From positions 1 to 64,000 of the forward strand of contig NZ_AP027729.1 of assembly GCF_030296575.1 (NCBI RefSeq): a stretch of 64,000 nt of DNA. Direction: 5' to 3'. Numbering within the stretch: position 1 is the first letter of the stretch; each line of letters begins with the position of its first letter. Positions 9,191 through 16,815 of this stretch are shown piece by piece. Below the pieces are notes generated by a model. The model searched no databases and was not told the DNA's origin. It worked only from the letters and a program-made list of their open reading frames with translations. The position numbers and the translations under genes were made by a program. Origin of the DNA: Paraoerskovia sediminicola. GTDB lineage: Bacteria; Actinomycetota; Actinomycetes; Actinomycetales; Cellulomonadaceae.

Positions 9191-10441
9191 GCCAGACCGT
9201 CCGTCGCCTCCCGGTCTCCCGGGCCCCCGACTCCGACCCGGGCCCTGCGGGGCCGGGCGGGCGGGCGCGTCCGAGGCGGGCGGTGCGGGCGGTGCGGACG
9301 GTGCGACCGGTGCGGGCGGTGCGACCGGTGCGGGCGGTGCGACCGGTGCGGTGCGTGCGGAAGGACCGGCGGGCGCGGCACGTGCGACGGTTGCGACGGT
9401 TGCGACCGGAGGCTCTCTGCGACGGTCGCGGCAGCCCCGCCGCGCACGAGCGGCGATCTGGGTGCCCGCCGCCTGCGTGGTGCTCGTCGCGACGGTGCTC
9501 GTGGCGGTGACGGTCGGTCCTGCGGACGTGTCGGTCGGCGAGGTCGCGCGGAGCGTGGCGTCGCACCTGGGTCTGGCCGTCGAGGCACCGGCCCGCCTCG
9601 TCGACGCCACGGTGTGGGAGCTGCGTATGCCGCGGGTGCTCACGGCGGCGTGCGTCGGTGCGGGGCTCGCGATCTGCGGGGTCGTCATGCAGTCGCTCAC
9701 GCGCAACCCGCTGGCCGACCCGTACCTGCTGGGGCTGTCCTCGGGGGCGTCCCTGGGCGCCGTCCTGGTCCTGCTCGTCGGGGTCGCCGTCCTGCTGCCC
9801 GTCGCCGCGTTCGTCGGGGCCACCGCGGCGCTGGTCGCGACGCTCGCCCTCGCCGGGGCCGCCGGTGGGCTGACGCCGGGTCGCACGGTGCTGGCCGGCC
9901 TCGCCGTCGGGCAGGGGCCGCCGCAGCGACCTCGTTCGTCGTCTTCACGTCGGCCCAGGGCGACTCGTACCGCGAGGTGCTCACCTGGCTCATGGGCTCG
10001 GTCGCCGGGTCGACGTGGGTCGAGGTCGCCGTCGCCGGGGGCGCGGTGCTCGTGCTGGGCTCGCTGCTGGCGAGCTCGGGGACGCTGCTCGACGCGTTCA
10101 CGTACGGCGACACCGCGGCCGCGGCTCTGGGGGTCCACGTGAGCCGGACGCGATGGCTGCTGCTGATCGGCGTCGCGCTCCTGACGGGCGCGCTCGTCGC
10201 GGTGTCGGGGGCGATCGGGTTCGTCGGCCTGATCCTGCCCCACGCGGTGCGCTTCCTCACCGGGGCGGGCCACCGCCTGCTGCTGCCCCTGTCCGGGCTG
10301 CTCGGCGCGAGCTTCCTCGTGTGGTCCGACACCCTCGCCCGCACCGTCGTGGCACCGACGGAGCTGCCGGTCGGGATCGTCACGGCCGCCGTCGGCGCTC
10401 CCGTCTTCGCGCTGCTGCTCTGGCGACGGAGGGCGGCATGA
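9187..10441 (+). CDS. FecCD/BtuC-type permease of the proposed F420-0 ABC transporter (two apparent frameshifts)
   Basis: About 418 residues after repair. The N-terminus is an unusually long Ala/Gly/Thr-rich tract, followed by hydrophobic helices starting [64 protein letters not shown] is divided over the typical FecCD loop region, and [13 protein letters not shown] is the conserved late motif. The frame breaks at 9249-9252 (G4) and 9914-9917 (G4); one added G at each restores the family sequence (GLAVGQG then [10 protein letters not shown]). It overlaps its neighbours on both sides by ATGA, so the three transporter genes form one operon. Confidence 0.78.
9276..9350. repeat. Ala-Gly-Thr coding tandem repeat, 18-bp units
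   Basis: Imperfect repeats of GCGGGCGGTGCGACCGGT fill this stretch of the permease N-terminus. In the repaired frame they encode Ala-Gly-Gly-Ala-Thr-Gly. Length variation between strains would be expected. The repeat lies before the first membrane helix, so it probably forms a flexible cytoplasmic tail. Confidence 0.7.
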
Positions 10442-11354
10442 GCTCCACGACGCGAGACGCACCGGCCACGGGCGGGCCCGTCGGGCGCACTACGGGCGAC
10501 GAGGGCCCAGCGGGCCTCGCCGCGGCAGCGACCGCACAGCCGATCGCGGAAGCACGGACCGCCGGGCCGACGTCCGCGGACCAGCGCGGGCTGGTCGTCG
10601 ACCGCGTGACGTGGGGCGTCGACGGGCGCCTGATCGTGGACGGCGTCGACTGCACCGCCCCGCCCGGCGCCGTGACCGGGCTGTGCGGGCCGAACGGCTC
10701 CGGCAAGTCGAGCCTGCTGCGACTGGTCGCCGCGGCGCGGTCGCCGGAGTCCGGCGTCGTGCGGCTCGACGGACAGGACCTGGGCGCGATGCGTCGTCGC
10801 GACCGCAGCCGCACCGTCGCCCTGGTGGAGCAGGACGCCGCGACCGACCTCCCGCTCACCGTCCTCGACGCGGTGCTGCTCGGGCGGATCCCGCACCGGT
10901 CCCCCTGGCGGGCCCCACCGCCGCGGACCGTCAGGTCGCCCTCGACACCCTGGTGCGCACCGGTGCCGCGGACCTCGCCGAGCGCGACGTCGCGACCCTC
11001 TCCGGCGGAGAGCGCCAGCGGGTCCACATGGCCCGAGCCCTCGCGCAGGAGCCCCGGCTGCTGCTGCTCGACGAACCGACGAACCACCTCGACGTCGCCG
11101 CCCGGCTCGAGACCATGCGGCTCGTGCGCGGTCTCGCCGCCGACGGCGTCACGGTGCTGTGCGCGCTGCACGACCTGGATCTCGCGGCGTCGTCGTGCGA
11201 CCACGTCGTCATGCTCGCGGAGGGTCGCGTCGTCGCCGCGGGCCCGGTCGCCGAGGTGCTCGTGCCCGAGGTGGTCGAGGCCGTCTACGGGGTCCGGTGC
11301 GTCGTCCTCACCCACCCCCGGACCGGTCGTCCGGTCCTCGCGTTCGACCTCTGA
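10438..11354 (+). CDS. ATP-binding protein of the proposed F420-0 ABC transporter (one apparent frameshift)
   Basis: About 305 residues after repair. Walker A is GPNGSGKSS at about residues 84-92, the signature is LSGGERQ, Walker B is [12 protein letters not shown] and the switch His lies in CALHDLDLA. This is the FepC/BtuD subfamily. The first 50 or so residues are a polar extension without homology that I recognise. The frame breaks at 10913-10916 (C4); one added C joins [10 protein letters not shown] to [13 protein letters not shown]. The start overlaps the permease stop. Energises uptake by the preceding two proteins. Confidence 0.78.
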
Positions 11355-11426
11355 GGGCCGCTCCCCGGCGCCGGGTCCGCCGAGCCGGCTGCTGCGCCGC
11401 CCGCGGTCGACACGCACGGTCGGCGA

Positions 11427-11432
11427 TATGCT
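11427..11432 (+). promoter_or_regulatory. Probable -10 element (TATGCT) of vapBC, leaderless
   Basis: TATGCT ends seven bases before the ATG at 11440, with no ribosome binding site between. TCGACA at 11407-11412 could be a -35, but the 14-bp spacing is short. Confidence 0.4.
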
Positions 11433-11439
11433 TTTCTGC

Positions 11440-11676
11440 ATGAGGACCACTCTGCACCTGCCCGACGACCTCTACCGGGACGTCAAGCGCACCGCCGCGC
11501 AGGAGGGACGCACCGTCACGTCGCTCGTCGAGGACGCGCTGCGCGAAGAGCTGCGCAGGCGGACCGCCGCTCCCGGTCGGCCGTACGTCGTCCCGACCGT
11601 CGACCTCGGAGACCCCCTCGTCGAGATCGACATGACGAGCAACGCCGCGATGCTCGACGCGATGGACGGCCGATGA
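11440..11676 (+). CDS. vapB: Antitoxin of a VapBC-type toxin-antitoxin pair (ribbon-helix-helix)
   Basis: 78 residues. The N-terminus MRTTLHLPDDLYRDVKRTA is a classic ribbon-helix-helix DNA-binding start, followed by SLVEDALREELRRR. The C-terminal third, which would wrap the toxin, contains PYVVPTVDLGDPLVEIDMTSN. An upstream in-frame ATG at 11428 would add four residues, but it lies inside the probable -10, so 11440 is preferred. Stop and toxin start overlap (ATGA at 11673-11676). The protein most likely neutralises the PIN toxin and represses this promoter. Confidence 0.85.
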   Translation: MRTTLHLPDDLYRDVKRTAAQEGRTVTSLVEDALREELRRRTAAPGRPYVVPTVDLGDPLVEIDMTSNAAMLDAMDGR

Positions 11677-12101
11677 TCGCTCCGGACGTCACCGTCCTCG
11701 TCGGCGCACTCGTCGCACGCCATCCGCACAAGCACGTGTGCGAGCCGTGGCTGACCGCGGCGATCGCGAACCCCGAACCGCTCGCTCTCACGGACGCCGT
11801 CCTCGGTGCCACGGTGCGGATCCTCACCCACCGGCGCATCTACCCGAACCCGCTGCCCGCCACTGCCGCGCTCGACCTCGTCGAGGGCCTGCTGGCCGCA
11901 CCGGGGACCATCCGGATCGGGCCGGGGCCGCGCCACTGGGAGATCTTCGGGCAGCTCTGCCGGGGCTCCGACGTCCACGGAAACCTGGTCGCCGACGCAC
12001 AGCACGCCTCCGTCGCGATCGAGCACGGCGCGACGTGGGCGACGCTCGACCGGGACTTCGCCCGGTTCCCCGGTCTGCGCGTCGTCGACCCGCGCGCCTG
12101 A
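11673..12101 (+). CDS. vapC: PIN-domain ribonuclease toxin, VapC family
   Basis: 142 residues. The acidic metal-binding residues of PIN nucleases are present: D5 in MIAPDVTVLVGAL, D41 in LALTDAV, D108 in NLVADAQHA and D126/D128 in ATLDRDFARFPGLRVVDP. VapC toxins cut tRNA or rRNA and slow growth when free of antitoxin. The pair sits between the F420-0 transporter and a VOC gene. Nothing suggests it is inactivated. Confidence 0.87.
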   Translation: MIAPDVTVLVGALVARHPHKHVCEPWLTAAIANPEPLALTDAVLGATVRILTHRRIYPNPLPATAALDLVEGLLAAPGTIRIGPGPRHWEIFGQLCRGSDVHGNLVADAQHASVAIEHGATWATLDRDFARFPGLRVVDPRA

Positions 12102-12139
12102 GGCCGTGCGGTTGCCCGGCGAGTGTCCGACGGCGTCGC

Positions 12140-12145
12140 TACCGT
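12140..12145 (+). promoter_or_regulatory. Probable -10 element (TACCGT) of the VOC gene, leaderless
   Basis: TACCGT ends six bases before the ATG at 12152, the same arrangement as at 6560. Confidence 0.38.
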
Positions 12146-12151
12146 CGCTCC

Positions 12152-12594
12152 ATGACCGGTCCGACGCCTTACCTCCAGCTCCCCGGCACCGCCCGCAAGG
12201 CGCTCGCCTTCTACGCAGACGTCTTCGGCGGCAACGCCCAGGTGCACACGCTCGCCGAGATGGGGCGCACCGACGGGCCCGCCGACGCGGTCGCCCACGG
12301 CTACCTCCACGACGGCCCGGTGCGGGTGTACGCGTCCGACACGGTCGGCGACGAGGCACCGTTCGCCGCCGAGGGCCTGATGCTCGCGCTGCTCGGCACG
12401 GCGGACGCCCAGACCCTGCACGGCTGGTTCGCCCGGCTGGCCGAGGGCGGCGTCGTCCTGGACCCCTCCAGGAGCGGCCGTGGGGAGCCTCCGACGGCCA
12501 GGTCGTGGACCGGTACGGTCTGCGCTGGCTCATCGGCTACCAGCACGACGAGCACGACGAGCACGACGAGAACGGTGCGAAGATCGATCCATGA
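12152..12594 (+). CDS. VOC-superfamily protein, PhnB/glyoxalase-like (one apparent frameshift)
   Basis: About 147 residues after repair. The N-terminus TPYLQLPGTARKALAFYADVFGG and the C-terminus WGASDGQVVDRYGLRWLIGY are hallmarks of the PhnB-like (3-demethylubiquinone methyltransferase-like) branch of the vicinal-oxygen-chelate fold. The substrate is unknown. The frame breaks at 12463-12466 (C4, GACCCC); one added C gives VLDPLQERPWG. The C-terminus carries a short His/Asp/Glu repeat (DEHDEHDEN). The stop overlaps the ATG of the truncated HhH-GPD copy at 12591. Confidence 0.82.
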
Positions 12595-12692
12595 CTCTCT
12601 GGATGACCGGCGACCCCGCCGCCGACGAGCTCCTCGACACCGACCCGTTCGCGCTGCTGATCGGCATGCTGCTCGACCACAGGGTTCGTTGA
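12591..12692 (+). pseudogene. Truncated N-terminal copy of an HhH-GPD family gene
   Basis: Codes for 33 residues, of which the first 29 (to IGMLLD) closely match the N-terminus of the intact gene at 13417; the shared core is DPFALLIGMLLD. The match stops abruptly at about 12682 and a stop codon follows ten bases later. The two copies differ at several residues, so this is not a fresh duplication. The break coincides with the beginning of a lower-GC stretch, which points to an insertion or deletion that removed the rest of the gene. Confidence 0.75.
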
Positions 12693-12762
12693 CGATGGAG
12701 CAGGCCCGGAACGCGAGAGCGATGATCGAGGCAACCAAAGGAAGGCTGGCACTCCGCTGGCT

Positions 12763-13350
12763 CTAGTCTCGGGGCGGCGGTCCAGCCACCAGAGCGAGAG
12801 CTTCCTCGTAGTCGCCACCGAAATCGATCCGCGTCACGTCGTCGGGGTCGAGTGATCGCGCTTTGCGGCGCCACTGGCCTTGCGGGTCGACCTCCAGCAG
12901 GCGCAGAACCGCGCTGTCGACGAACACCAACGAGCCGACATAACAGATGTCGGGCCTGTCGAACTCGACGAAGATCGAGGTTGTCGGAGCGGCCGCCGCT
13001 GCGGTCGTCACGGCACCCCGCAGATCGTCGAGCTCAACCTCGGTGGAGGGTGGTGGCCATTCCGAACGAGCACGCAGAGCCTTCACCGTGAAGCAGTCCG
13101 GGTCGGGATCGATCGTGACCGCCTGGATGTCGTTGAGCCGCAAAAGCGCAAAACCGTCGAATCTGACTCGACCGGCGAGCCCCGCGACTGCCACCCATCG
13201 GGCACCGATACCCACCACGAACCCCTCGATGTAGTCCGCGCCACGAATCCAGCGGCGCACACCCACCACGAGCTGCTCGTCCTTCGCCCGCTCCAGACGC
13301 GCACGAACGGCGTTCTTGTCGACAGGCGGCTTCGACTTCTTGCTCGACAT
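12763..13350 (-). CDS. Uncharacterised protein of a lower-GC insert (195 residues)
   Basis: I do not recognise the family. The N-terminus is basic (MSSKKSKPPVDKNAVRARLE), and the middle looks like a beta-rich, Sm/SH3-like barrel (YIEGFVVGIGARWVAVAG then FDGFALLRLNDIQAV). A second beta-rich half ends VTRIDFGGDYEEALALVAG. There is no signal peptide or membrane helix. Base composition and codon use (more A/T, for example at the start and in the flanks) differ from the neighbours. The gene is inverted relative to the truncated and intact HhH-GPD copies that bracket it. A transferred single-gene cargo, possibly an immunity or regulatory protein, is a guess. Confidence 0.7.
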   Translation of the reverse strand: MSSKKSKPPVDKNAVRARLERAKDEQLVVGVRRWIRGADYIEGFVVGIGARWVAVAGLAGRVRFDGFALLRLNDIQAVTIDPDPDCFTVKALRARSEWPPPSTEVELDDLRGAVTTAAAAAPTTSIFVEFDRPDICYVGSLVFVDSAVLRLLEVDPQGQWRRKARSLDPDDVTRIDFGGDYEEALALVAGPPPRD

Positions 13351-13416
13351 GGGCTAATAATGCCTGCCGAAAACGCGGGACCTGCGCCTCGGAGTACATC
13401 CGGGCAAGATGGACCC

Positions 13417-14010
13417 ATGACCGCACAGCTCTGGATCACCGGCGACGACGCGACGGACAAGCTGCTCAGCGACGACCCGTTCGCGCTGCTCATCGGCATG
13501 CTGCTCGACCAGCAGTACCCGATGGAGCACGCGTTCGCCGGGCCGCGCAAGATCCGCGATCGCGCCGGCAGCTTCGACGTCGCCGCGATCGCCGCGGCCG
13601 ACCCCGACGAGTTCGCGACGCTGTGCGCGACGACCCCCGCCGTCCACCGGTACCCGGGGTCCATGGCGGGCCGCATCCAGGCCGTCGCGCGGGCCGTCGT
13701 CGACGACCACGACGGGGACGTCACGCGGATCTGGACGGGCGCACCCGGCGAGGAGGCGCCGTCCGGCCGCGAGGTGCTCAAGCGGCTCAAGGCGCTGCCC
13801 GGGTTCGGGGAGCAGAAGGCGAAGATCTTCCTGGCGCTGCTCGCGAAGCAGCGCGGCGTCGCGCCCGAGGGGTGGCACGAGGTCGTGGGTGCCTACGGCG
13901 ACGACGGCTCGCGGCGCTCGATCGCCGACGTGACCGACGAGACGAGCCTGCACGAGGTCCGCGAGTTCAAGAAGGCGGCGAAGGCCGCCGCCAAGGCCGC
14001 AAAGAAGTAG
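13417..14010 (+). CDS. HhH-GPD-type base excision repair family protein
   Basis: 197 residues. The helix-hairpin-helix is around KRLKALPGFGEQKAKIF, followed by a Gly/Asp-rich segment. The size and the conserved LWITGDDATDKLL start fit the uncharacterised actinobacterial HhH-GPD family related to endonuclease III/AlkA glycosylases. The classical catalytic Lys/Asp pair cannot be assigned with certainty, so glycosylase activity is inferred. The C-terminus is a Lys/Ala tail (KKAAKAAAKAAKK) likely to bind DNA non-specifically. cofD follows four bases after the stop, so the two genes are probably co-transcribed. Confidence 0.82.
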   Translation: MTAQLWITGDDATDKLLSDDPFALLIGMLLDQQYPMEHAFAGPRKIRDRAGSFDVAAIAAADPDEFATLCATTPAVHRYPGSMAGRIQAVARAVVDDHDGDVTRIWTGAPGEEAPSGREVLKRLKALPGFGEQKAKIFLALLAKQRGVAPEGWHEVVGAYGDDGSRRSIADVTDETSLHEVREFKKAAKAAAKAAKK

Positions 14011-14014
14011 CGGC

Positions 14015-15172
14015 GTGCGCATCACCCTCCTCGCCGGCGGCGTCGGCGGGGCACGGTTCGCGCGCGGGCTGCGCGACCACCTCGACCGCAACGGCACTCC
14101 CGACGGGACGGCCGCGGAGATCACGGTCGTCGTCAACACCGGCGACGACTTCCGCCTGCACGGCCTCCAGGTGTGCCCCGACCTCGACACCGTCATGTAC
14201 ACGCTCGGCGGCGGCATCCACGAGGGCCAGGGCTGGGGGCGACCCGACGAGACGCGGCACGTCACCGACGAGTTGCACGCCTACGGGCTCGGCTGGGACT
14301 GGTTCACGCTCGGCGACCGCGACCTGGGCACGCACATCGCCCGGACCGAGCTGCTGGGCTCCGGGATGCCGCTGAGCGCGGCGACCGAGCGGCTGTGCGC
14401 GCGCTGGTCACCCGGCGCCCGGTTGATCCCGATGACCGACCAGCGGTGCGAGACGCATGTCGTCGTCAGTTCCGACGCCGACTCCGCGCCGGCCGCCACA
14501 GCGTCGGACGGGCTGGACGGCCCGGCCCACGACGACGGAGCACGTGACGGCTCGGACCCGGACGACCGGTCAGGCTGCGAGCGCACCATGCACTTCGAGG
14601 AGTGGTGGGTCCGCCACCGCGCCGCTCTCCCTGCCCGGCGGTTCGTGCAGGTCGGCGTCGAGAACTCACGTCCGGCCCCGGGAGTCGTCGACGCCATCGA
14701 GCGCGCGGACGTGATCCTGCTGCCGCCGTCGAACCCGGTCGTGTCGATCGGCACGATCCTCGGTGTGCCCGGCATCCGCGAGGCGCTCGCAGCGACCGCT
14801 GCTCCCGTGGTCGGGGTCTCCCCCATCATCGGCGGCGCACCCGTGCGCGGCATGGCCGACGCGTGCCTGACGGCGATCGGCGTCGAGTCGACCGCCGAGG
14901 CGGTCGGGCTCCACTACGGCGCCCGCGGGCACCGACGGCCCGCGCCCGCCGGCGACGGCCCGGGCGTGCTCGGCGCGGCGGCTCTGCCGGGCCTGCTGGA
15001 CGGGTGGCTCGTCGACACGTCCGACGCCGGGGCCGTCGCCCCGCTCGAGTCCGCCGGGATCTCAGCGCGGGCGGTGCCCCTGCTCATGGGTGACGAGTCC
15101 GGCCCCGACGGGCGCACGCCGACGGGGGTCATGGTCGACGCCGCGCTGGACCTCGCCGGTCTCAGGTCCTGA
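14015..15172 (+). CDS. cofD: 2-phospho-L-lactate transferase (F420-0 synthesis)
   Basis: CofD/FbiA joins the activated phospholactate-type moiety to Fo, giving F420-0 or its dehydro form. 385 residues; GTG start. The N-terminal ITLLAGGVGGARFARGL is the nucleotide-binding loop, and VVNTGDDFRLHGLQVCPDLDTVMYTL is divided over the conserved Fo-binding region. LPPSNPVVSIGTILG and VSPIIGGAPVRGMAD are further signatures. A 45-residue Asp/Ala/Ser-rich insert (about residues 152-195) makes it longer than usual. The 3' end overlaps the convergent cofC end by 11 bp. Fo synthase (FbiC or CofG/H) is not in the window. Confidence 0.92.
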   Translation: MRITLLAGGVGGARFARGLRDHLDRNGTPDGTAAEITVVVNTGDDFRLHGLQVCPDLDTVMYTLGGGIHEGQGWGRPDETRHVTDELHAYGLGWDWFTLGDRDLGTHIARTELLGSGMPLSAATERLCARWSPGARLIPMTDQRCETHVVVSSDADSAPAATASDGLDGPAHDDGARDGSDPDDRSGCERTMHFEEWWVRHRAALPARRFVQVGVENSRPAPGVVDAIERADVILLPPSNPVVSIGTILGVPGIREALAATAAPVVGVSPIIGGAPVRGMADACLTAIGVESTAEAVGLHYGARGHRRPAPAGDGPGVLGAAALPGLLDGWLVDTSDAGAVAPLESAGISARAVPLLMGDESGPDGRTPTGVMVDAALDLAGLRS

Positions 15173-15911
15173 CGCCCGGCCCGTCCGGCGCCCCAGGCAT
15201 CCCGCGGCCGGCGAGCCCAGCGAGCACGTGCGCGGTCCGTGGGCCGACGCCCAGCCCGACCGCGGCCTCCAGGTCCAGGACCGTGTCGACGTCCCGTCGC
15301 GCCCGGCCGGGGGCGCGCTCCAGCGCGACGTGCCCCGCCGCGACGTGCTTCGCCGCCGACCCGGGACCGAACGCGGGCCGCAGGTCGGACGGCGTCCGAC
15401 CGGTCAGCAGGGTGGTTCCGGTGCCGTCGGCGTCGGGGACGACGGCGCGAGGGTGCGCGGCCGCGAGCCCCAGGGTCTCGTCGAGCACCCCACCCGTCAG
15501 GGCGGGGAGATCCCCGAGCAGGACGGCGCAGCGCGCGTCGGGACGGTTCGTCGCCGCGCGCTCGATCCCGGCGACGACCGCCGCGGTCAGCCCGCCCGGA
15601 TCAGGGACGACCACGACGCGCGGGTCGGCGCGCAGCTCGTCGAGCACGAGAGGCTCGCTCGAGACGAGCACGACCGCGCCGACCGTCTCTGCGGACAGGA
15701 CCGCCGTGAGCGTGTCGAGGGCGAACGCTCGCGCGAGACCGCGACGCAGGGCGCCCTCAGGGTCGCCCGGGAGACCGTCGACGAGGCGTGACTTCGCCCC
15801 CGTCAGCCGCTTGACCGGGACGACCACGGTCCACCTTGGGGTGTCGGTCGCGCGTGGGCTGTCGGTCGCGTCTGAGCTGTCGGTCGCCCGGTCGGTCGCG
15901 TAGTCGGTCAC
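15162..15911 (-). CDS. cofC: 2-phospho-L-lactate (or phosphoenolpyruvate) guanylyltransferase
   Basis: CofC/FbiD makes the GDP-activated C3 donor used by CofD. About 249 residues from a GTG at 15911. The core starts VVPVKRLTGAKSRL, the nucleotidyltransferase signature of the family, and contains GDLPAL (metal and nucleotide site) and GTGTTLL. The start is uncertain: the first 30 residues are a low-complexity Ala-Thr-Asp repeat, and the frame stays open upstream through more repeats into cofE. It is the last gene of fgd-cofE-cofC and converges on cofD. Confidence 0.88.
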   Translation of the reverse strand: MTDYATDRATDSSDATDSPRATDTPRWTVVVPVKRLTGAKSRLVDGLPGDPEGALRRGLARAFALDTLTAVLSAETVGAVVLVSSEPLVLDELRADPRVVVVPDPGGLTAAVVAGIERAATNRPDARCAVLLGDLPALTGGVLDETLGLAAAHPRAVVPDADGTGTTLLTGRTPSDLRPAFGPGSAAKHVAAGHVALERAPGRARRDVDTVLDLEAAVGLGVGPRTAHVLAGLAGRGMPGAPDGPGVRT

Positions 15912-15985
15912 GGTGCCGCCCGCTGCGTCCGCGGCTGTGCCTGGGTCCGCGCCTGCGTCCGTGCCTGGTTCTGTGCCTGCACGCG
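15836..15985. repeat. Degenerate short repeats at the cofE-cofC junction
   Basis: GTCGGTCGCG-like units (15838-15908) are followed by a second set of GTGCCTGGTTC/TGCGTCCGTGCC-like units (15940-15982). The first set encodes the Ala-Thr-Asp run of CofC; the second lies between the cofE stop and the chosen cofC start. They obscure the true cofC start. Confidence 0.6.
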
Positions 15986-15987
15986 CG

Positions 15988-16815
15988 TCAGAGAGCGTCG
16001 TCGCCGTCCAGCTCGACGTCGGCGTCGCGCTCGGACGCGAAGGCGTCGTTGGCCCCGGCCTCGTACCCGGCCGTGTAGCCCTCCTCGTAGGCCTCCTCGG
16101 AACCGGTGCGGAACAGGTCGTCCTCGGCCGACCGGACGAGCGCCGCCGCACCGGGACCGTCCGTGTCGGTGACGAAGCGCGCGAGCCCCCGGACCACGGC
16201 GACGGGGCGCGCCGCAACCTTGCCGCGGACGAGCTCGGTCGCGGAGGCGATCTGGTCGACCACGGCCGTCATCGTCACCGTGATCTCCCGCCCGTGGGTG
16301 TCGGGGGTCCCGCGCATGTCACGCAGGACCAGCACACCGGCCGCCCCGATCGCGAAGTCGATCTGCCCCTCGCGCCACGGGCGACCCGCGGTGTCCGAGA
16401 TGACGACGCCGAGCCTGACCCCGAACCGCTCCTGCAGCGCGGCGCGGATCGCGCGCGCCGAGGCGTCCGGATCGAGCGGGAGCAGCAGGACCGTGCCCTC
16501 GGGGGTGTTGCTGGCATCCACCCCTGCGGCGGCCATGACGAGCCCGAGCCGGTTCTCGACGATCCGCATGACCCCGCGCGGCGAGGTCCTGGACGCGACG
16601 ACCCGGACGCTCTCCTCGTCGATCGCGGCCTCGCGGTCGGCGGCCACGCGCACGCGGCCCTCCGCCTTGGAGACCACCTTGCTGGTGACGACGACGACGT
16701 CGCCGTCAGCGACGCCGTCCGCCACCAGGGCGTCGCCCACGATCCGGGCGAGGTCGTCGCCCGGCTGCACGTCCCCGATGCCGTCGGGGGCCCAGGACTC
16801 GATCCGGGCGGTCAT
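15988..16815 (-). CDS. cofE: Coenzyme F420-0:L-glutamate ligase
   Basis: CofE adds gamma-linked glutamates to F420-0 (GTP-dependent). 275 residues; ATG at 16815. Family signatures are [60 protein letters not shown] and the metal-binding region around it. It is the short CofE form without the nitroreductase-like domain fused in mycobacterial FbiB. The C-terminus ends in an acidic tail after an [11 protein letters not shown] segment. The start overlaps the fgd stop by ATGA, so translation is coupled to fgd. Confidence 0.93.
   Translation of the reverse strand: MTARIESWAPDGIGDVQPGDDLARIVGDALVADGVADGDVVVVTSKVVSKAEGRVRVAADREAAIDEESVRVVASRTSPRGVMRIVENRLGLVMAAAGVDASNTPEGTVLLLPLDPDASARAIRAALQERFGVRLGVVISDTAGRPWREGQIDFAIGAAGVLVLRDMRGTPDTHGREITVTMTAVVDQIASATELVRGKVAARPVAVVRGLARFVTDTDGPGAAALVRSAEDDLFRTGSEEAYEEGYTAGYEAGANDAFASERDADVELDGDDAL

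Noticed and set aside
9187-10441. Programmed ribosomal frameshifting in the transporter permease and similar genes
   Set aside because: The same one-base loss in C/G runs occurs in at least 14 unrelated genes, including ileS and valS. There is no common slippery motif beyond the homopolymer, so a technical cause is far simpler.
12693-12762. Short frame ending ATKGRLALRWL after the truncated HhH-GPD copy
   Set aside because: Too short, no ribosome binding site and no recognisable family; it may be a remnant but cannot be supported as a gene.
12683-13416. Insertion sequence or integrase-bearing element
   Set aside because: There is no transposase or integrase, and no clear terminal inverted repeats or target duplication flanks the lower-GC stretch.
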